This document shows, in pieces, positions 32,523-41,189 of a stretch of 64,000 bases of DNA. The stretch comes from Curvibacter lanceolatus ATCC 14669 (GTDB taxonomy: Bacteria > Pseudomonadota > Gammaproteobacteria > Burkholderiales > Burkholderiaceae_C): positions 248,001 through 312,000 of the forward strand of contig NZ_KB906257.1 in assembly GCF_000381265.1 (NCBI RefSeq), in the 5' to 3' direction. Position 1 is the first letter of the stretch; every line of letters starts with the position of its first letter. The notes beneath the pieces were generated by a model. The model was given only the letters and a program-made list of their open reading frames with translations. It was not told where the DNA came from and did no database searches. The position numbers and the translations under genes were made by a program.

Positions 32523-33899
32523 ATGAACCACCACCGCTTCGCCGTTTTCCGTTTCAGCGCTCTGGCGCTGGCCACCCTGGTGCTGACCGGCACCGCGCAG
32601 GCGCAAAGCGCCGCCCCGGCGGCCTTGCCCGATGTGCTGGCCGAGCTGCGCCAGCTGCGCGAAGAGCTCAAGCAGGTGCGTGCCGAGCTCGACAGCGTCA
32701 AACAGCAACAGGCCCAGCCAGGGCAGGGCGCGGCACCTGCGGGTGCTGGCGCCTGGGCCGGCTACGGTGGCACGCCGGCCACCCAGGGTACGGCCAATGC
32801 CGCCGCCAGCGCCGCCCCGGCCGCTGAGCCCGCGCGTGGCGTGGACAACCCGCTGAGCTTCTTCGGCTACGCCGAGATGAACTACAGCCGCCCGCGCAAC
32901 AACGCCTCGGGCGCCACCGCCACGCTGCGCCGCGGGGTGCTGGGCTTTGCCTACCGCTTCAATGAGCGCACCCGCATGGCGGCCGAGCTCGAGGTGGAGA
33001 ACGCCGTGGTCTCGGCCTCTGACCAGGGCGAGGTCGAGTTCGAGCAGATGTACATCGAGCACGACCTGAGCGACAGCCTGTCGGCCAAGGCCGGCCTGTT
33101 CCTGATGCCGGTGGGCTACCTCAACGAAAGCCACGAACCCACGCGCTACTTCGGCGTGAACCGCAATCTGGTCGAGACGGCCATCATCCCCAGCACCTGG
33201 CGCGAGATGGGTCTGGGCCTGCGCGGCACCACGGCCGGTGGTCTGCGCTGGGATGCGGGCATGGTCACCAGCTTCGACCTCACCAAGTGGGATGCCACCA
33301 GCAGCGAGGGGCGTGATTCTCCATTGGGCGCCATCCACCAGGAAGGGCAACTGGCCAAGGCCCGCAACGCCGCCTTCTATGGCGCGCTCAACTACAACGG
33401 CATTCCGGGCTTCAATGTCGGCGGCAGCGTGTTCAATGGCGGTGTGGGTCAGAAGCAGACCAGCTTCGCCGCCCCGAACGCCTCGCTCACACTGGCTGAG
33501 TTGCACACCCGCTGGCAACCGGGCCGCTGGGACCTGTCGGCCCTGGCCGTCCAGGGCCGCTTCAGCGACATCTCGTCGCTCAACGCCACCTTTGCCGGCC
33601 AGGCCACCCCGGTGCCCAGCCGCTTCGGGGGCTGGTATGCCCAGGCCGCCTACCGGGTCTGGAGCCAGGGCGAATACGCCGCCGTGCCCTTCGCACGCTA
33701 CGAGCGCCTGAACACGGCCAGCGCCTACACCGGTCTGCCGGTGGGCCTGTCGCCCTCCATCCTGCCCGATGTGCGGGTGATGACCGTGGGCACCAGCTTC
33801 TACCTGAACCCGCAGGTGGTGCTCAAGGCCGATTTCCAGCGCTACCTCAGCGACAAATCGCTGGACATGTTCAACCTGGGCGTGGGCTTCCACTTCTGA
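32523..33899 (+). CDS. Outer-membrane porin with N-terminal coiled coil
   Basis: 458 residues from ATG 32523. Signal peptide ending at AQA, then a coiled coil (LAELRQLREELKQVRAELDS), then a barrel domain (SFFGYAEMNYSRP to the terminal aromatic LGVGFHF, the usual export signal of porins). It resembles OprO/OprP-like and iron-linked porins. It lies 38 bases after the di-haem gene, in one operon. The substrate is not readable; the surrounding genes suggest ions or ligands linked to redox chemistry. Confidence 0.82.
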   Translation: MNHHRFAVFRFSALALATLVLTGTAQAQSAAPAALPDVLAELRQLREELKQVRAELDSVKQQQAQPGQGAAPAGAGAWAGYGGTPATQGTANAAASAAPAAEPARGVDNPLSFFGYAEMNYSRPRNNASGATATLRRGVLGFAYRFNERTRMAAELEVENAVVSASDQGEVEFEQMYIEHDLSDSLSAKAGLFLMPVGYLNESHEPTRYFGVNRNLVETAIIPSTWREMGLGLRGTTAGGLRWDAGMVTSFDLTKWDATSSEGRDSPLGAIHQEGQLAKARNAAFYGALNYNGIPGFNVGGSVFNGGVGQKQTSFAAPNASLTLAELHTRWQPGRWDLSALAVQGRFSDISSLNATFAGQATPVPSRFGGWYAQAAYRVWSQGEYAAVPFARYERLNTASAYTGLPVGLSPSILPDVRVMTVGTSFYLNPQVVLKADFQRYLSDKSLDMFNLGVGFHF

Positions 33900-33963
33900 T
33901 CGGGCACTGCGATTCGCTAACATCAGGCCCCTTGTCTCAAGCTCTGGCTGAAAGCCCCGCACC

Positions 33964-34518
33964 ATGATCACCCGGCGTCAAACCCTGCAGAAACTCGCGC
34001 TCGGCGCACCGCCCCTGGTGTGGACCGCGCAGGCCTTTGCCGCCAGCTTCCTGAGCCTGGAGCAGGCTCAGCGTGCCCTGCTGCCGCAGGCCAGCGAGTT
34101 CGTGGAGCAGGCCCTGGAGCCCGACGTGGCCGCGCTCAAGGCCGCCGGGCTGGGGGTGCCGGCCGGCTACGCACCCAAGGCCTGGCTGGCGCGCACCGGT
34201 GAGGCTTTTCAGGGCTGGGTGCTGCTGGACCGCGTGGTGGGCAAGTACGAGCTGATCGACTATGCCGCGGGCTTCAACGCCCAGGGGCAGGTCAGTGGGG
34301 TGGAGGTGCTGGTCTACCGCGAGTCGCATGGGGCCGAAATCCGCACCCCGGCCTGGCGGCGCCAGTTTGAAGGCCGCAAAGGGCCTTCGCAAATCCGTTT
34401 CGGCGACGACATCCGCAATATCTCAGGGGCCACCTTGTCCTGCCAGCACGTGACCGAAGGCGTGCAGCGCCTCAGCGCCCTGGTGCAGGGCCTGGTCAAG
34501 GCGCGCGAGGGCCGCTGA
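33964..34518 (+). CDS. Exported FMN-binding-domain protein (flavinylation target)
   Basis: 184 residues. The N-terminus, MITRRQTLQKLALGAPPLVW, is Tat-like and ends at an A-F-A site. The C-terminal domain carries DDIRNISGATLSC, the S-G-A-T-x-S site at which ApbE links FMN to the threonine. The ApbE gene follows directly, so the pair makes a covalently flavinylated periplasmic electron carrier. A likely path is quinol or haem membrane partner to FMN protein to di-haem lipoprotein, by inference from gene order. Confidence 0.85.
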   Translation: MITRRQTLQKLALGAPPLVWTAQAFAASFLSLEQAQRALLPQASEFVEQALEPDVAALKAAGLGVPAGYAPKAWLARTGEAFQGWVLLDRVVGKYELIDYAAGFNAQGQVSGVEVLVYRESHGAEIRTPAWRRQFEGRKGPSQIRFGDDIRNISGATLSCQHVTEGVQRLSALVQGLVKAREGR

Positions 34519-34519
34519 C

Positions 34520-35368
34520 TTGCTGCACCAACGCGCCCGCCCCCTGCTGGGCACCCTGGTGATGCTGCGCCTGCGCGACGAGAACCCCGCCCGCGCCGAG
34601 CAGGCCATGGCCCAGGCCTTCGAGGCGGTGGCGCTGATCGACCGCCTCATGAGCGCCCACCAGCCCGGCAGCGATCTGCATCGGCTGGCCGGCGCGCGTG
34701 CCGGCGATCTGGTGGAACTTCATCCGCACACCGCCCGCGTGCTGGTGCTGGCCCACTATTGGCAGCGCCAGAGCGCAGGGGCATTCGACCCCTTGCAGGC
34801 CGGCGCCGAGCTGGCCCGAAGCGGGCTGCGGCCCGCGCTGGTGCCGGCCTTGGGCCAGGCCCTGGCGAGCTGGAGCGGGCTGAGCTGGGAGGCGCCCCAC
34901 ACGGTGCGCCTGGACGGTGCGCTGCCGCTGGATTTGGGCGGTATCGCCAAAGGTTACGCGGTGGACTGCGCCCTGACCGTGTTGCGCCAGCATGGTGTGC
35001 CCGGCGCTCTGGTCAATGCCGGCGGCGATCTGCGGGCCTATGGCCCCACGCCCTGGCCGATCGAATTGCGCCTGCCAGAAGCCCCCACCCGCACCCGGCG
35101 CCAGCCGGGTCTGCGCGGCCTGCGCGGCGCGGCCCTGGCCTCGTCCGTGAGCGGGCCGCAACGCGCTGACTGGGTGCGCACCGGGCGCACCCGACCGGGC
35201 ATCCGAGGGCGGCCTGTGTTGCAGCCCAAGGCCTGTACCGTCATGGCGCCGGACTGCGTGAGCGCCGACGCCTTGACCAAATGGGTGCTGCAGTGCCCGG
35301 CCGGCGCGCCGCAGGGGCGGCTGGCGCGGGTGTTGCGCGCCCACCGGGCGCGGGTGTGGCTGGCATGA
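34520..35368 (+). CDS. apbE: ApbE, FAD:protein FMN transferase
   Basis: 282 residues from TTG 34520, one base after the previous stop. Family motifs: MSAHQPGSDLHRL, DLGGIAKGYAVD near 138-149, LVNAGGDLRAYG near 164-175 and the metal-binding CVSADALTK near 251-259. It transfers FMN from FAD to a Thr of the partner in the periplasm. No signal peptide is evident, which is odd for an enzyme that acts outside; an upstream start would overlap the FMN-binding gene. The protein is somewhat short. Confidence 0.87.
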   Translation: MLHQRARPLLGTLVMLRLRDENPARAEQAMAQAFEAVALIDRLMSAHQPGSDLHRLAGARAGDLVELHPHTARVLVLAHYWQRQSAGAFDPLQAGAELARSGLRPALVPALGQALASWSGLSWEAPHTVRLDGALPLDLGGIAKGYAVDCALTVLRQHGVPGALVNAGGDLRAYGPTPWPIELRLPEAPTRTRRQPGLRGLRGAALASSVSGPQRADWVRTGRTRPGIRGRPVLQPKACTVMAPDCVSADALTKWVLQCPAGAPQGRLARVLRAHRARVWLA

Positions 35369-35844
35369 ACCGGCGCCACCACCCTCATCATGGGGCCCAC
35401 CGCCCGCCACGCTGGCGGGCCGGCTGGAGCCGCCGTGGCATCGGGGCCCTGGTCCTGCTGCTGCTGGGGCTGTGGCTCAGCGGCATGGCCTTGTGGGCCT
35501 GGGGCGGCGAATGGTCACCCGACACACCGCCCTGGCAAAACCAGGCCCACCGTGCGGCCCAGGTGCTGCACGGCGTGCTGGTGTGGGCCGTGTGTGCCTT
35601 GGCCGGGCGCTGGTTGGGGCCCCATGCCCTGCAGATGTGGGGGCGCAAGGGCGCCCGTGGGGCCTGGTGGCTGGGCTTGGCCACAGCCGCCCTGGGGGCC
35701 TGGGTGGCGCTGGCCGGCCTGGGCCTGCTGTACGGGCCGGCCGACTGGCGCGAGGCCCTGGTGGCCCTGCATTGGTGGCCAGGCCTGCTGTGGCCGCTGC
35801 TGGCCTTGGGGCACGGCCTGTACCACCGCTGGCTGGGGCGTTGA
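35365..35844 (+). CDS. His-rich four-helix membrane protein (possible haem b anchor)
   Basis: 159 residues; ATG 35365 overlaps the ApbE stop (ATGA). The N-terminus is basic with HHPHHGAH. About four membrane helices follow, with His in or near them (VLHGVLVWAV, ALHWWPGLLWPLLALGHGLY), a layout seen in small cytochrome b-type or DUF4405-like subunits. Position after the FMN-binding and ApbE genes suggests it passes electrons across the membrane to the flavoprotein. Family not identified with certainty. Confidence 0.65.
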   Translation: MNRRHHPHHGAHRPPRWRAGWSRRGIGALVLLLLGLWLSGMALWAWGGEWSPDTPPWQNQAHRAAQVLHGVLVWAVCALAGRWLGPHALQMWGRKGARGAWWLGLATAALGAWVALAGLGLLYGPADWREALVALHWWPGLLWPLLALGHGLYHRWLGR

Positions 35845-35923
35845 AGGCAGGTAGCGCAGGGCAGGGCAGGGGGCATCGGCCACTGCCACCGGCGCTTCAC
35901 GTTCTGAAGGCACAATCTCGCGC

Positions 35924-36751
35924 ATGCTGATCTACCCGCAATTCAACCCCGTGGCCCTGCAGCTGGGGCCCTTGTCCGTGCACTGGTACGGCCTGACCTA
36001 CCTGGCCGCCTTTGGCCTGTTCATGCTGCTGGGCATCCAACGCCTCAAGCACCAGCCCTACGCCTCATTGCAAGGCCCGCAGGCCTGGAGCCGGCGCGAT
36101 GTCGAGGACATCCTGTTCTACGGCGTGCTGGGCGTGGTGCTGGGCGGGCGCCTGGGCTACTGCTTTTTCTACAAGCCCCTGCATTACCTGAGCCACCCGC
36201 TGGAGATCGTGCAGATCTGGACCGGGGGCATGAGCTTTCACGGCGGCCTGCTGGGCGTGATCGTGGCCCTGGTGTGGTTTGCCCGGGCGCATCACCGGCC
36301 CTGGCTGCAGGTGACCGACTTTGTGGCCCCTTGCGTGCCCACCGGGCTCGCGGCCGGGCGCGTGGGCAACTTCATCAATGGCGAACTGTGGGGGCGCTTC
36401 AGCCCGCCCGACCTGCCCTGGGGCATGGTGTTTCCGCAGTCAGGCTCGATGCTGCCGCGCCACCCCTCGCAGGTCTATCAGATGCTGCTCGAAGGGCTGC
36501 TGCTGTTCGTGCTGCTGTGGCTCTATGCGCGCAAGCCCCGTCGCCTGGGTGAGGTGTCGGCCGCCTTCTTGCTGGGCTATGGCGTGCTGCGCTTCACGGC
36601 CGAGTACTTCCGCGAGCCCGATGCCTTCCTGGGCCTGCTGTCCATGGGCATGAGCATGGGCCAGTGGCTGTGCGTGCCCATGGTGCTGGGTGGCGTCCTG
36701 ATGTGGCGCTGGGCCCAGGGCCAGCCCCTGCCAGGCGCTCGCGCCCACTGA
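35924..36751 (+). CDS. lgt: Prolipoprotein diacylglyceryl transferase
   Basis: 275 residues, seven membrane spans. The signature [14 protein letters not shown] is at about 145-158, with the earlier [15 protein letters not shown] and [11 protein letters not shown] segments and the catalytic His/Arg positions kept. It adds diacylglycerol to the lipobox Cys of prelipoproteins, the first lipoprotein maturation step, and would act for example on the di-haem protein encoded upstream. A stand-alone gene 79 bases after the redox operon. Confidence 0.96.
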   Translation: MLIYPQFNPVALQLGPLSVHWYGLTYLAAFGLFMLLGIQRLKHQPYASLQGPQAWSRRDVEDILFYGVLGVVLGGRLGYCFFYKPLHYLSHPLEIVQIWTGGMSFHGGLLGVIVALVWFARAHHRPWLQVTDFVAPCVPTGLAAGRVGNFINGELWGRFSPPDLPWGMVFPQSGSMLPRHPSQVYQMLLEGLLLFVLLWLYARKPRRLGEVSAAFLLGYGVLRFTAEYFREPDAFLGLLSMGMSMGQWLCVPMVLGGVLMWRWAQGQPLPGARAH

Positions 36752-36925
36752 GCAGGCCGCAGGCCCTGGGGCGCTGCTGCCCCTGGGCCGGCCTGGCCGG
36801 CGTCTCCCCGAACACGGGCTTTTCTCGGGCTGGCTCTGCTCTCTCCACCCTGTATTTCGGCCCGACTTCGGGGGTAAACACCGAGGGCTGAGTGCTTGTC
36901 TTGGGCGCTCAAATCAAAATAATTA

Positions 36926-36949
36926 GCTGTAATTATGAAAAATTACAGC
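36926..36949 (+). promoter_or_regulatory. Palindromic operator candidate before the malonate regulator
   Basis: GCTGTAATT (36926-36934) and AATTACAGC (36941-36949) are perfect 9-bp arms with a 6-nt spacer in an otherwise A/T-rich patch 80 bases before ATG 37030. It is likely an autoregulatory site for the GntR protein and the whole cluster. Confidence 0.6.
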
Positions 36950-37029
36950 GCCCCAACCTTTTGCCATGCTGGCTGTGGCCCGGTGCTCTGCAGTCTGGGG
37001 TGCCCAGAGTGCACCTCAGCGGAGCGGTC

Positions 37030-37698
37030 ATGCGCCTGAAGCCCAACTCCCTGCACAGCGAGGTGGCCAATCAGTTGCGTGAGCGCATCTTCAACGGTGA
37101 GCTGGCGCCCGGCATGTTCCTGGACGAGGTGGCCCTGTGCGAGCGCCTGTCCATCTCGCGCACCCCTTTGCGTGAAGCCTTGAAGGTGCTGAGTGCCGAG
37201 GGGCTGCTGCGCCACGAGCCGCGCCGGGGCTGTTTCGTCAACGAGGTGACCGAGCGCGATCTGGACGAGATCTTTCCGCTCATCGCCTTGCTGGAAGGGC
37301 GCTGCGCCTACGAGGCGGCCCGCCATGTCAACGATGCCGACCTGGCCACGCTCGCGGTCTTGCACGATCAACTGCAGGCCTGCGCCCAGGCCCAGCAGCT
37401 GACCGAGTACTACCAGGTCAACTACCAGATCCACGAGGCCATCATCCGCCTGGCCGACAACCGCTGGTTGGCGCAGACGATTGCCGACCTGCGCAAGATC
37501 CTGCGCCTGGCCCGCCTGCAGTCCTTGCAGGCCCCGGGGCGCATCGGGCAGAGCCTGTCCGAGCATCTGGCGGTGCTGGCGGCCCTCAAGGCACGCGATG
37601 CCGAAGGGGCCGAGGCCGCCATGCGCACCCATCTGTTGCGTCAGCGTGAGGCGCTGCGTGACCTGGCCCGTCAACAACCCAGCCGACTCCTCGCATGA
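37030..37698 (+). CDS. GntR/FadR-family regulator of the malonate cluster (MatR-like)
   Basis: 222 residues from ATG 37030; the open frame upstream to 36892 is not protein-like. An N-terminal winged helix has the GntR pattern (LRERIFNGELAPGMFLDEVA, then LSISRTPLREALKVLSAEGL). The C-terminal all-helical FCD domain carries metal-ligand-type His residues (IHEAIIRLADN). It overlaps the decarboxylase gene by four bases (ATGA). It probably senses malonate or malonyl-CoA and controls the six genes that follow. Confidence 0.88.
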   Translation: MRLKPNSLHSEVANQLRERIFNGELAPGMFLDEVALCERLSISRTPLREALKVLSAEGLLRHEPRRGCFVNEVTERDLDEIFPLIALLEGRCAYEAARHVNDADLATLAVLHDQLQACAQAQQLTEYYQVNYQIHEAIIRLADNRWLAQTIADLRKILRLARLQSLQAPGRIGQSLSEHLAVLAALKARDAEGAEAAMRTHLLRQREALRDLARQQPSRLLA

Positions 37699-39206
37699 AC
37701 GCCACCACCACCTGGATCAGCCGCCGCGTCTCCAAACTGCTGCCTGCCGCCCTGGCCAAGGACGAGGCGGCTGCGGGCGCCCCGGTCAAAAGCGAAGCTG
37801 CTGCCACCCCCTTGCGTGGCCCCGGCAGCGCCCCCGCGCCCAGCCCGCGCGGCAAGCCGCCCCAGCGCAGCACCCGCGAGCGCCTGGAGGCCACCCTGCG
37901 CCAGGGTGAGGAGGCGCTGTCGCCGCGCATGCTGCGGCGGGCGCTCGACGAGCTGCGCGGCATCATCGACCCGCGCGTCAGCGAGGTCGAGGGCGGGCGC
38001 CGCGCCGCGGCCCTGGCCGTCTGGTACGAGGGGGCCACGCCGGCGCGCCGGCGTGACCTGTGGCTGCTGATGAGCGAGATGTTCGTGGCCGACGCCGACA
38101 AGGCGCGCGAGGCCCAGGCCCGTTTTGCCGCCGCCGTGGGCACCCCGGACGAGGCCGTGGCCGAGGTGCATTACCGCCGCGCCACCGTGTCGCCGCGCCG
38201 GCGCCTGCTGCAGCGCTTCAGCGTGTACCCGGGCGGGGTGCAGTTCCTGGTCGATCTGCGCGCCGAGCTGCAGCCCCATCTCAAGGCCGACCGGCGCCTG
38301 CAGGCCCTGGATGTCGAGATGGAGTACATGTTCTCCACCTGGTTCGATGTCGGGTTCCTGGACCTGCGCCGCATCAGTTGGGATTCGCCGGCCTCCCTGA
38401 TCGAGAAGCTGATCCAGTACGAGGCCGTGCACGACATCAAGAGCTGGTCTGATGTGAAGAACCGCCTGGACAGCGACCGCCGCTGCTATGGCTTCTTCCA
38501 CCCGCGCCTGCCCGAGGTGCCGCTGATCTTCATCGAGGTGGCCCTGCTCGATGACATGGCCAGCGACATCGTGCCCCTGCTCGACGAGTCGGCCGCGGCG
38601 GCCGACCTGCAAAAAGCCACCACCGCGATCTTCTACTCGATCAGCAACACCCAGGTCGGCTTGCGCGGTGTGAGTTTTGGCGACTCGTTGATCAAGCGCG
38701 TGGTCGATACCTTGAAGGAAGAGTTCCCCAAGCTCAAGACCTTTGCCACCCTGTCGCCCATCCCGGGCCTGCGGCCCTGGCTACAGCGCCACCTGGCGGC
38801 TCAGTTGGAGCGCCTGGACGAGCGTGCCCTGCGCGAGCTGGGCCGCGCCGTCAGCTTCGAGCCGCCCAGCACCGAGCATGTGCTGGGCGCCCTGGACAAA
38901 CCGTTGGCCCTGGACGCCAAGTCGCCGCTGCGCCAGTTTCTGCTGCGCTGTGCCGCCCAGTACCTGGGCGCCGAGTGGCAGGACGGCAAGCCGCTGGACC
39001 CGGTGGCGCGCTTCCACCTGGGCAATGGCGCCCGGGTGGAGCGGCTGAACTGGGCTGGCGACCCTTCGCCCAAGGGGCTCAAGCAGTCGTATGGCCTGAT
39101 GGTCAACTACCTGTACGACCTCAAACGCCTGGACAAGCACCGGGCCCAACTGGCCCAGGGGCGCATCCCCATGGCCGCCGAGATCGAGGGCCTGCTCAAG
39201 CCCTGA
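37695..39206 (+). CDS. Malonyl-CoA decarboxylase
   Basis: 503 residues. After a low-complexity N-terminus come the helical domain and the catalytic GNAT-like domain. Landmarks include YEAVHDIKSWSDVKNR, FHPRLPEVPLIFIEVAL, GVSFGDSLIKRVV and TFATLSPIPGLRPWL, the last with the active-site Ser, plus a late MVNYLYDL. It converts malonyl-CoA to acetyl-CoA and CO2. With the malonyl-CoA synthetase encoded at 41190 it completes malonate use. It is translationally coupled to the regulator. Confidence 0.94.
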   Translation: MNATTTWISRRVSKLLPAALAKDEAAAGAPVKSEAAATPLRGPGSAPAPSPRGKPPQRSTRERLEATLRQGEEALSPRMLRRALDELRGIIDPRVSEVEGGRRAAALAVWYEGATPARRRDLWLLMSEMFVADADKAREAQARFAAAVGTPDEAVAEVHYRRATVSPRRRLLQRFSVYPGGVQFLVDLRAELQPHLKADRRLQALDVEMEYMFSTWFDVGFLDLRRISWDSPASLIEKLIQYEAVHDIKSWSDVKNRLDSDRRCYGFFHPRLPEVPLIFIEVALLDDMASDIVPLLDESAAAADLQKATTAIFYSISNTQVGLRGVSFGDSLIKRVVDTLKEEFPKLKTFATLSPIPGLRPWLQRHLAAQLERLDERALRELGRAVSFEPPSTEHVLGALDKPLALDAKSPLRQFLLRCAAQYLGAEWQDGKPLDPVARFHLGNGARVERLNWAGDPSPKGLKQSYGLMVNYLYDLKRLDKHRAQLAQGRIPMAAEIEGLLKP

Positions 39207-39319
39207 AGACGGCCTGGGCCCCAGCCCTCTCGAGGGCAGGGGCCCAGGCCGGGCAATCACCGAGCCGGGGCGGCACTTCGAAGGCCGCCCGAACCCATCA
39301 CGACAGGAGACAGACAAGC

Positions 39320-40324
39320 ATGAACCCGATGTTCCAACGCCGCGCCTTGTTGCGCACCGCATCCCTTCTGGGCAGCACGGCTGCCCTGGGCCCGCTGGCT
39401 GGGCTGGGCCAGGCCTGGGCGCAAAGCGCCTGGCCGGCCAAGCCCGTCAACATGGTGGTGCCGTTTCCGGCCGGCGGGGGCACCGACGCCTTCGCCCGGC
39501 CGCTGTCGGCCGCGTTCTCCAAGCAGACGGGCAAGCAGCTCATCGTGGACAACCGCGGCGGCGCCGGGGGCACGCTGGGGGCGGGCATCGCGGCCCGGGC
39601 CGCACCCGATGGCTACAACCTGTTCATGGGGGGCGTGCACCACGCGATCGCGCCCTCGGTCTACCCCAAGCTCGATTACGACCTCGAAAAAGACTTCATC
39701 CCCCTGGCCATGCTGGCCAACGTGCCGCAGGTGCTGGTGGTCAACCCCAAGAAGGTGCCGGGCGATTTCAAGGCCTTCCTGGCCGCGGTGCGGGCGGCGC
39801 CGGGGCAATTCAACTTCGGCTCGGCGGGCGGCGGCACCTCGCACCACCTGGCCGGTGAGCTGTTCAAGCTCCAGACCCGCACCTTCATCACCCACATCCC
39901 CTACCGGGGGGCCGGTCCGGCCCTGCAGGACCTGATGGCCGGCAACGTCGACATGGTGTTCGATGGCCTGGGCTCATCGGCTACGCACATCAAGGGCGGG
40001 CGCATCAAGGCCTTGATGGTGTCGGGCGCCAAGCGCAACCCGGCCTTCCCCGACGTGCCCTGCGCGGCCGAACTGGGCCTGCCCGACTACACCGTCACCA
40101 CCTGGTATGGCCTGTGGGCGCCCAAGGGCACCCCGGCCGATCTGCAGGCCCAGATCGTCGAGCAGGTGCGCGTGTTGGGGCAGTCTGAAGAAATCAAGGC
40201 CGCCTGGGCCCAAAATGGCGCCGAATTCACGGCCAGCACCCCGCAGCAATTCGGGGCTTTCGTGAACGGCGAAATCAAACGCTGGGCGGCGGTGGTCAAG
40301 GCCTCCGGCGCCAAGCTCGATTGA
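39320..40324 (+). CDS. Bug/TctC-family periplasmic solute-binding protein
   Basis: 334 residues from ATG 39320 (AGGAGA upstream). A signal peptide with RRALLRT is followed by NMVVPFPAGGGTDAFARPLS, the hallmark of the family, and FNFGSAGGGTSHHLAGELF. It binds a carboxylate for tripartite tricarboxylate transporters; its place between decarboxylase and synthetase suggests malonate. No TctA/TctB membrane genes are nearby, so it must share a permease encoded elsewhere, as is common in Burkholderiales. Confidence 0.9.
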   Translation: MNPMFQRRALLRTASLLGSTAALGPLAGLGQAWAQSAWPAKPVNMVVPFPAGGGTDAFARPLSAAFSKQTGKQLIVDNRGGAGGTLGAGIAARAAPDGYNLFMGGVHHAIAPSVYPKLDYDLEKDFIPLAMLANVPQVLVVNPKKVPGDFKAFLAAVRAAPGQFNFGSAGGGTSHHLAGELFKLQTRTFITHIPYRGAGPALQDLMAGNVDMVFDGLGSSATHIKGGRIKALMVSGAKRNPAFPDVPCAAELGLPDYTVTTWYGLWAPKGTPADLQAQIVEQVRVLGQSEEIKAAWAQNGAEFTASTPQQFGAFVNGEIKRWAAVVKASGAKLD

Positions 40325-40354
40325 CAACACAATCCCATCCAGAAAGGTCAATGC

Positions 40355-41137
40355 ATGTCAGCACAGGTACGGGTCGAGCCGGGCTTTGAGGGAGAGGCCC
40401 TGCCCGGGGTGGTGCAGGTGATGCTGTCCAACCCGGGCAAGCTCAACGCCATGTCACGCCCCATGTGGCATCAGCTGCGCCAGGCCTTTGTTGACCTGCA
40501 GGCGCGCGATGACGTGCGCTGCATTGTGCTGCGCGGCGAGGGCGGGCATTTCTGCGCCGGTGGTGACATTTCCGAGTACCCCGACTTCCGCTTCGACGAG
40601 GCGGCCCTGCGGCACTTCCATGAGGTGGAGGTGTGGGGCGGCCTGTCGGCCATGCTGGCCTGCGATGTGCCGCTGATTGCCTGCATCGAGGGCGCCTGCA
40701 TGGGCGCCGGGGTGGAGCTGGCCAGCACCTGCGACCTGCGGCTGGCCGGGCAGTCGGCCCGTTTTGGCGCGCCGATCGCCCGCCTGGGCTTCCCCATGGC
40801 CCCGCGCGAGGTGGCCTTGGTGCGGGCAGCGGCGGGGGAACTCTCGGTGCGCCAGATGCTGCTGGAGGCCGCCACGCTCGATGCCCCCACGCTGCTGGCG
40901 CGGGGCTTTCTGACCCGGCTGCTGCCCGACGATCAGGTGGGCTCTGACGCCCGCCACAGCGCGGCCCGCATCGCCACCCTGGCGCCCCAGGCCGCCCGAC
41001 TCAACAAACAAACCTTGCGCGCGCTGGTCTCGGCCCTGCCCGAGACCCTGCTGGACCAGGCCTACGCCTATGCCGACAGCGCCGAGCACCGCGAGGGCAT
41101 TGCCGCCTTCCTGGCCAAACGCACGCCCGCCTTCTGA
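40355..41137 (+). CDS. Enoyl-CoA hydratase/isomerase-family protein
   Basis: 260 residues of the crotonase fold. The oxyanion-hole segments are GEGGHFCAGGDISEY (about 61-75) and IEGACMGAGVELASTCDLRL (about 110-129). The usual catalytic Glu pair is not clear at the second position (FPMAPREVALV), so the reaction may differ from hydration. It lies 30 bases after the solute receptor and before the malonyl-CoA synthetase. The role in malonate use is uncertain; it might be a hydrolase or decarboxylase variant. Confidence 0.83.
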   Translation: MSAQVRVEPGFEGEALPGVVQVMLSNPGKLNAMSRPMWHQLRQAFVDLQARDDVRCIVLRGEGGHFCAGGDISEYPDFRFDEAALRHFHEVEVWGGLSAMLACDVPLIACIEGACMGAGVELASTCDLRLAGQSARFGAPIARLGFPMAPREVALVRAAAGELSVRQMLLEAATLDAPTLLARGFLTRLLPDDQVGSDARHSAARIATLAPQAARLNKQTLRALVSALPETLLDQAYAYADSAEHREGIAAFLAKRTPAF

Positions 41138-41189
41138 GGCCTGCCGGCCCACTTTCCCATCCCTCATCTCTTTCTCTCTTGCTTTCATC

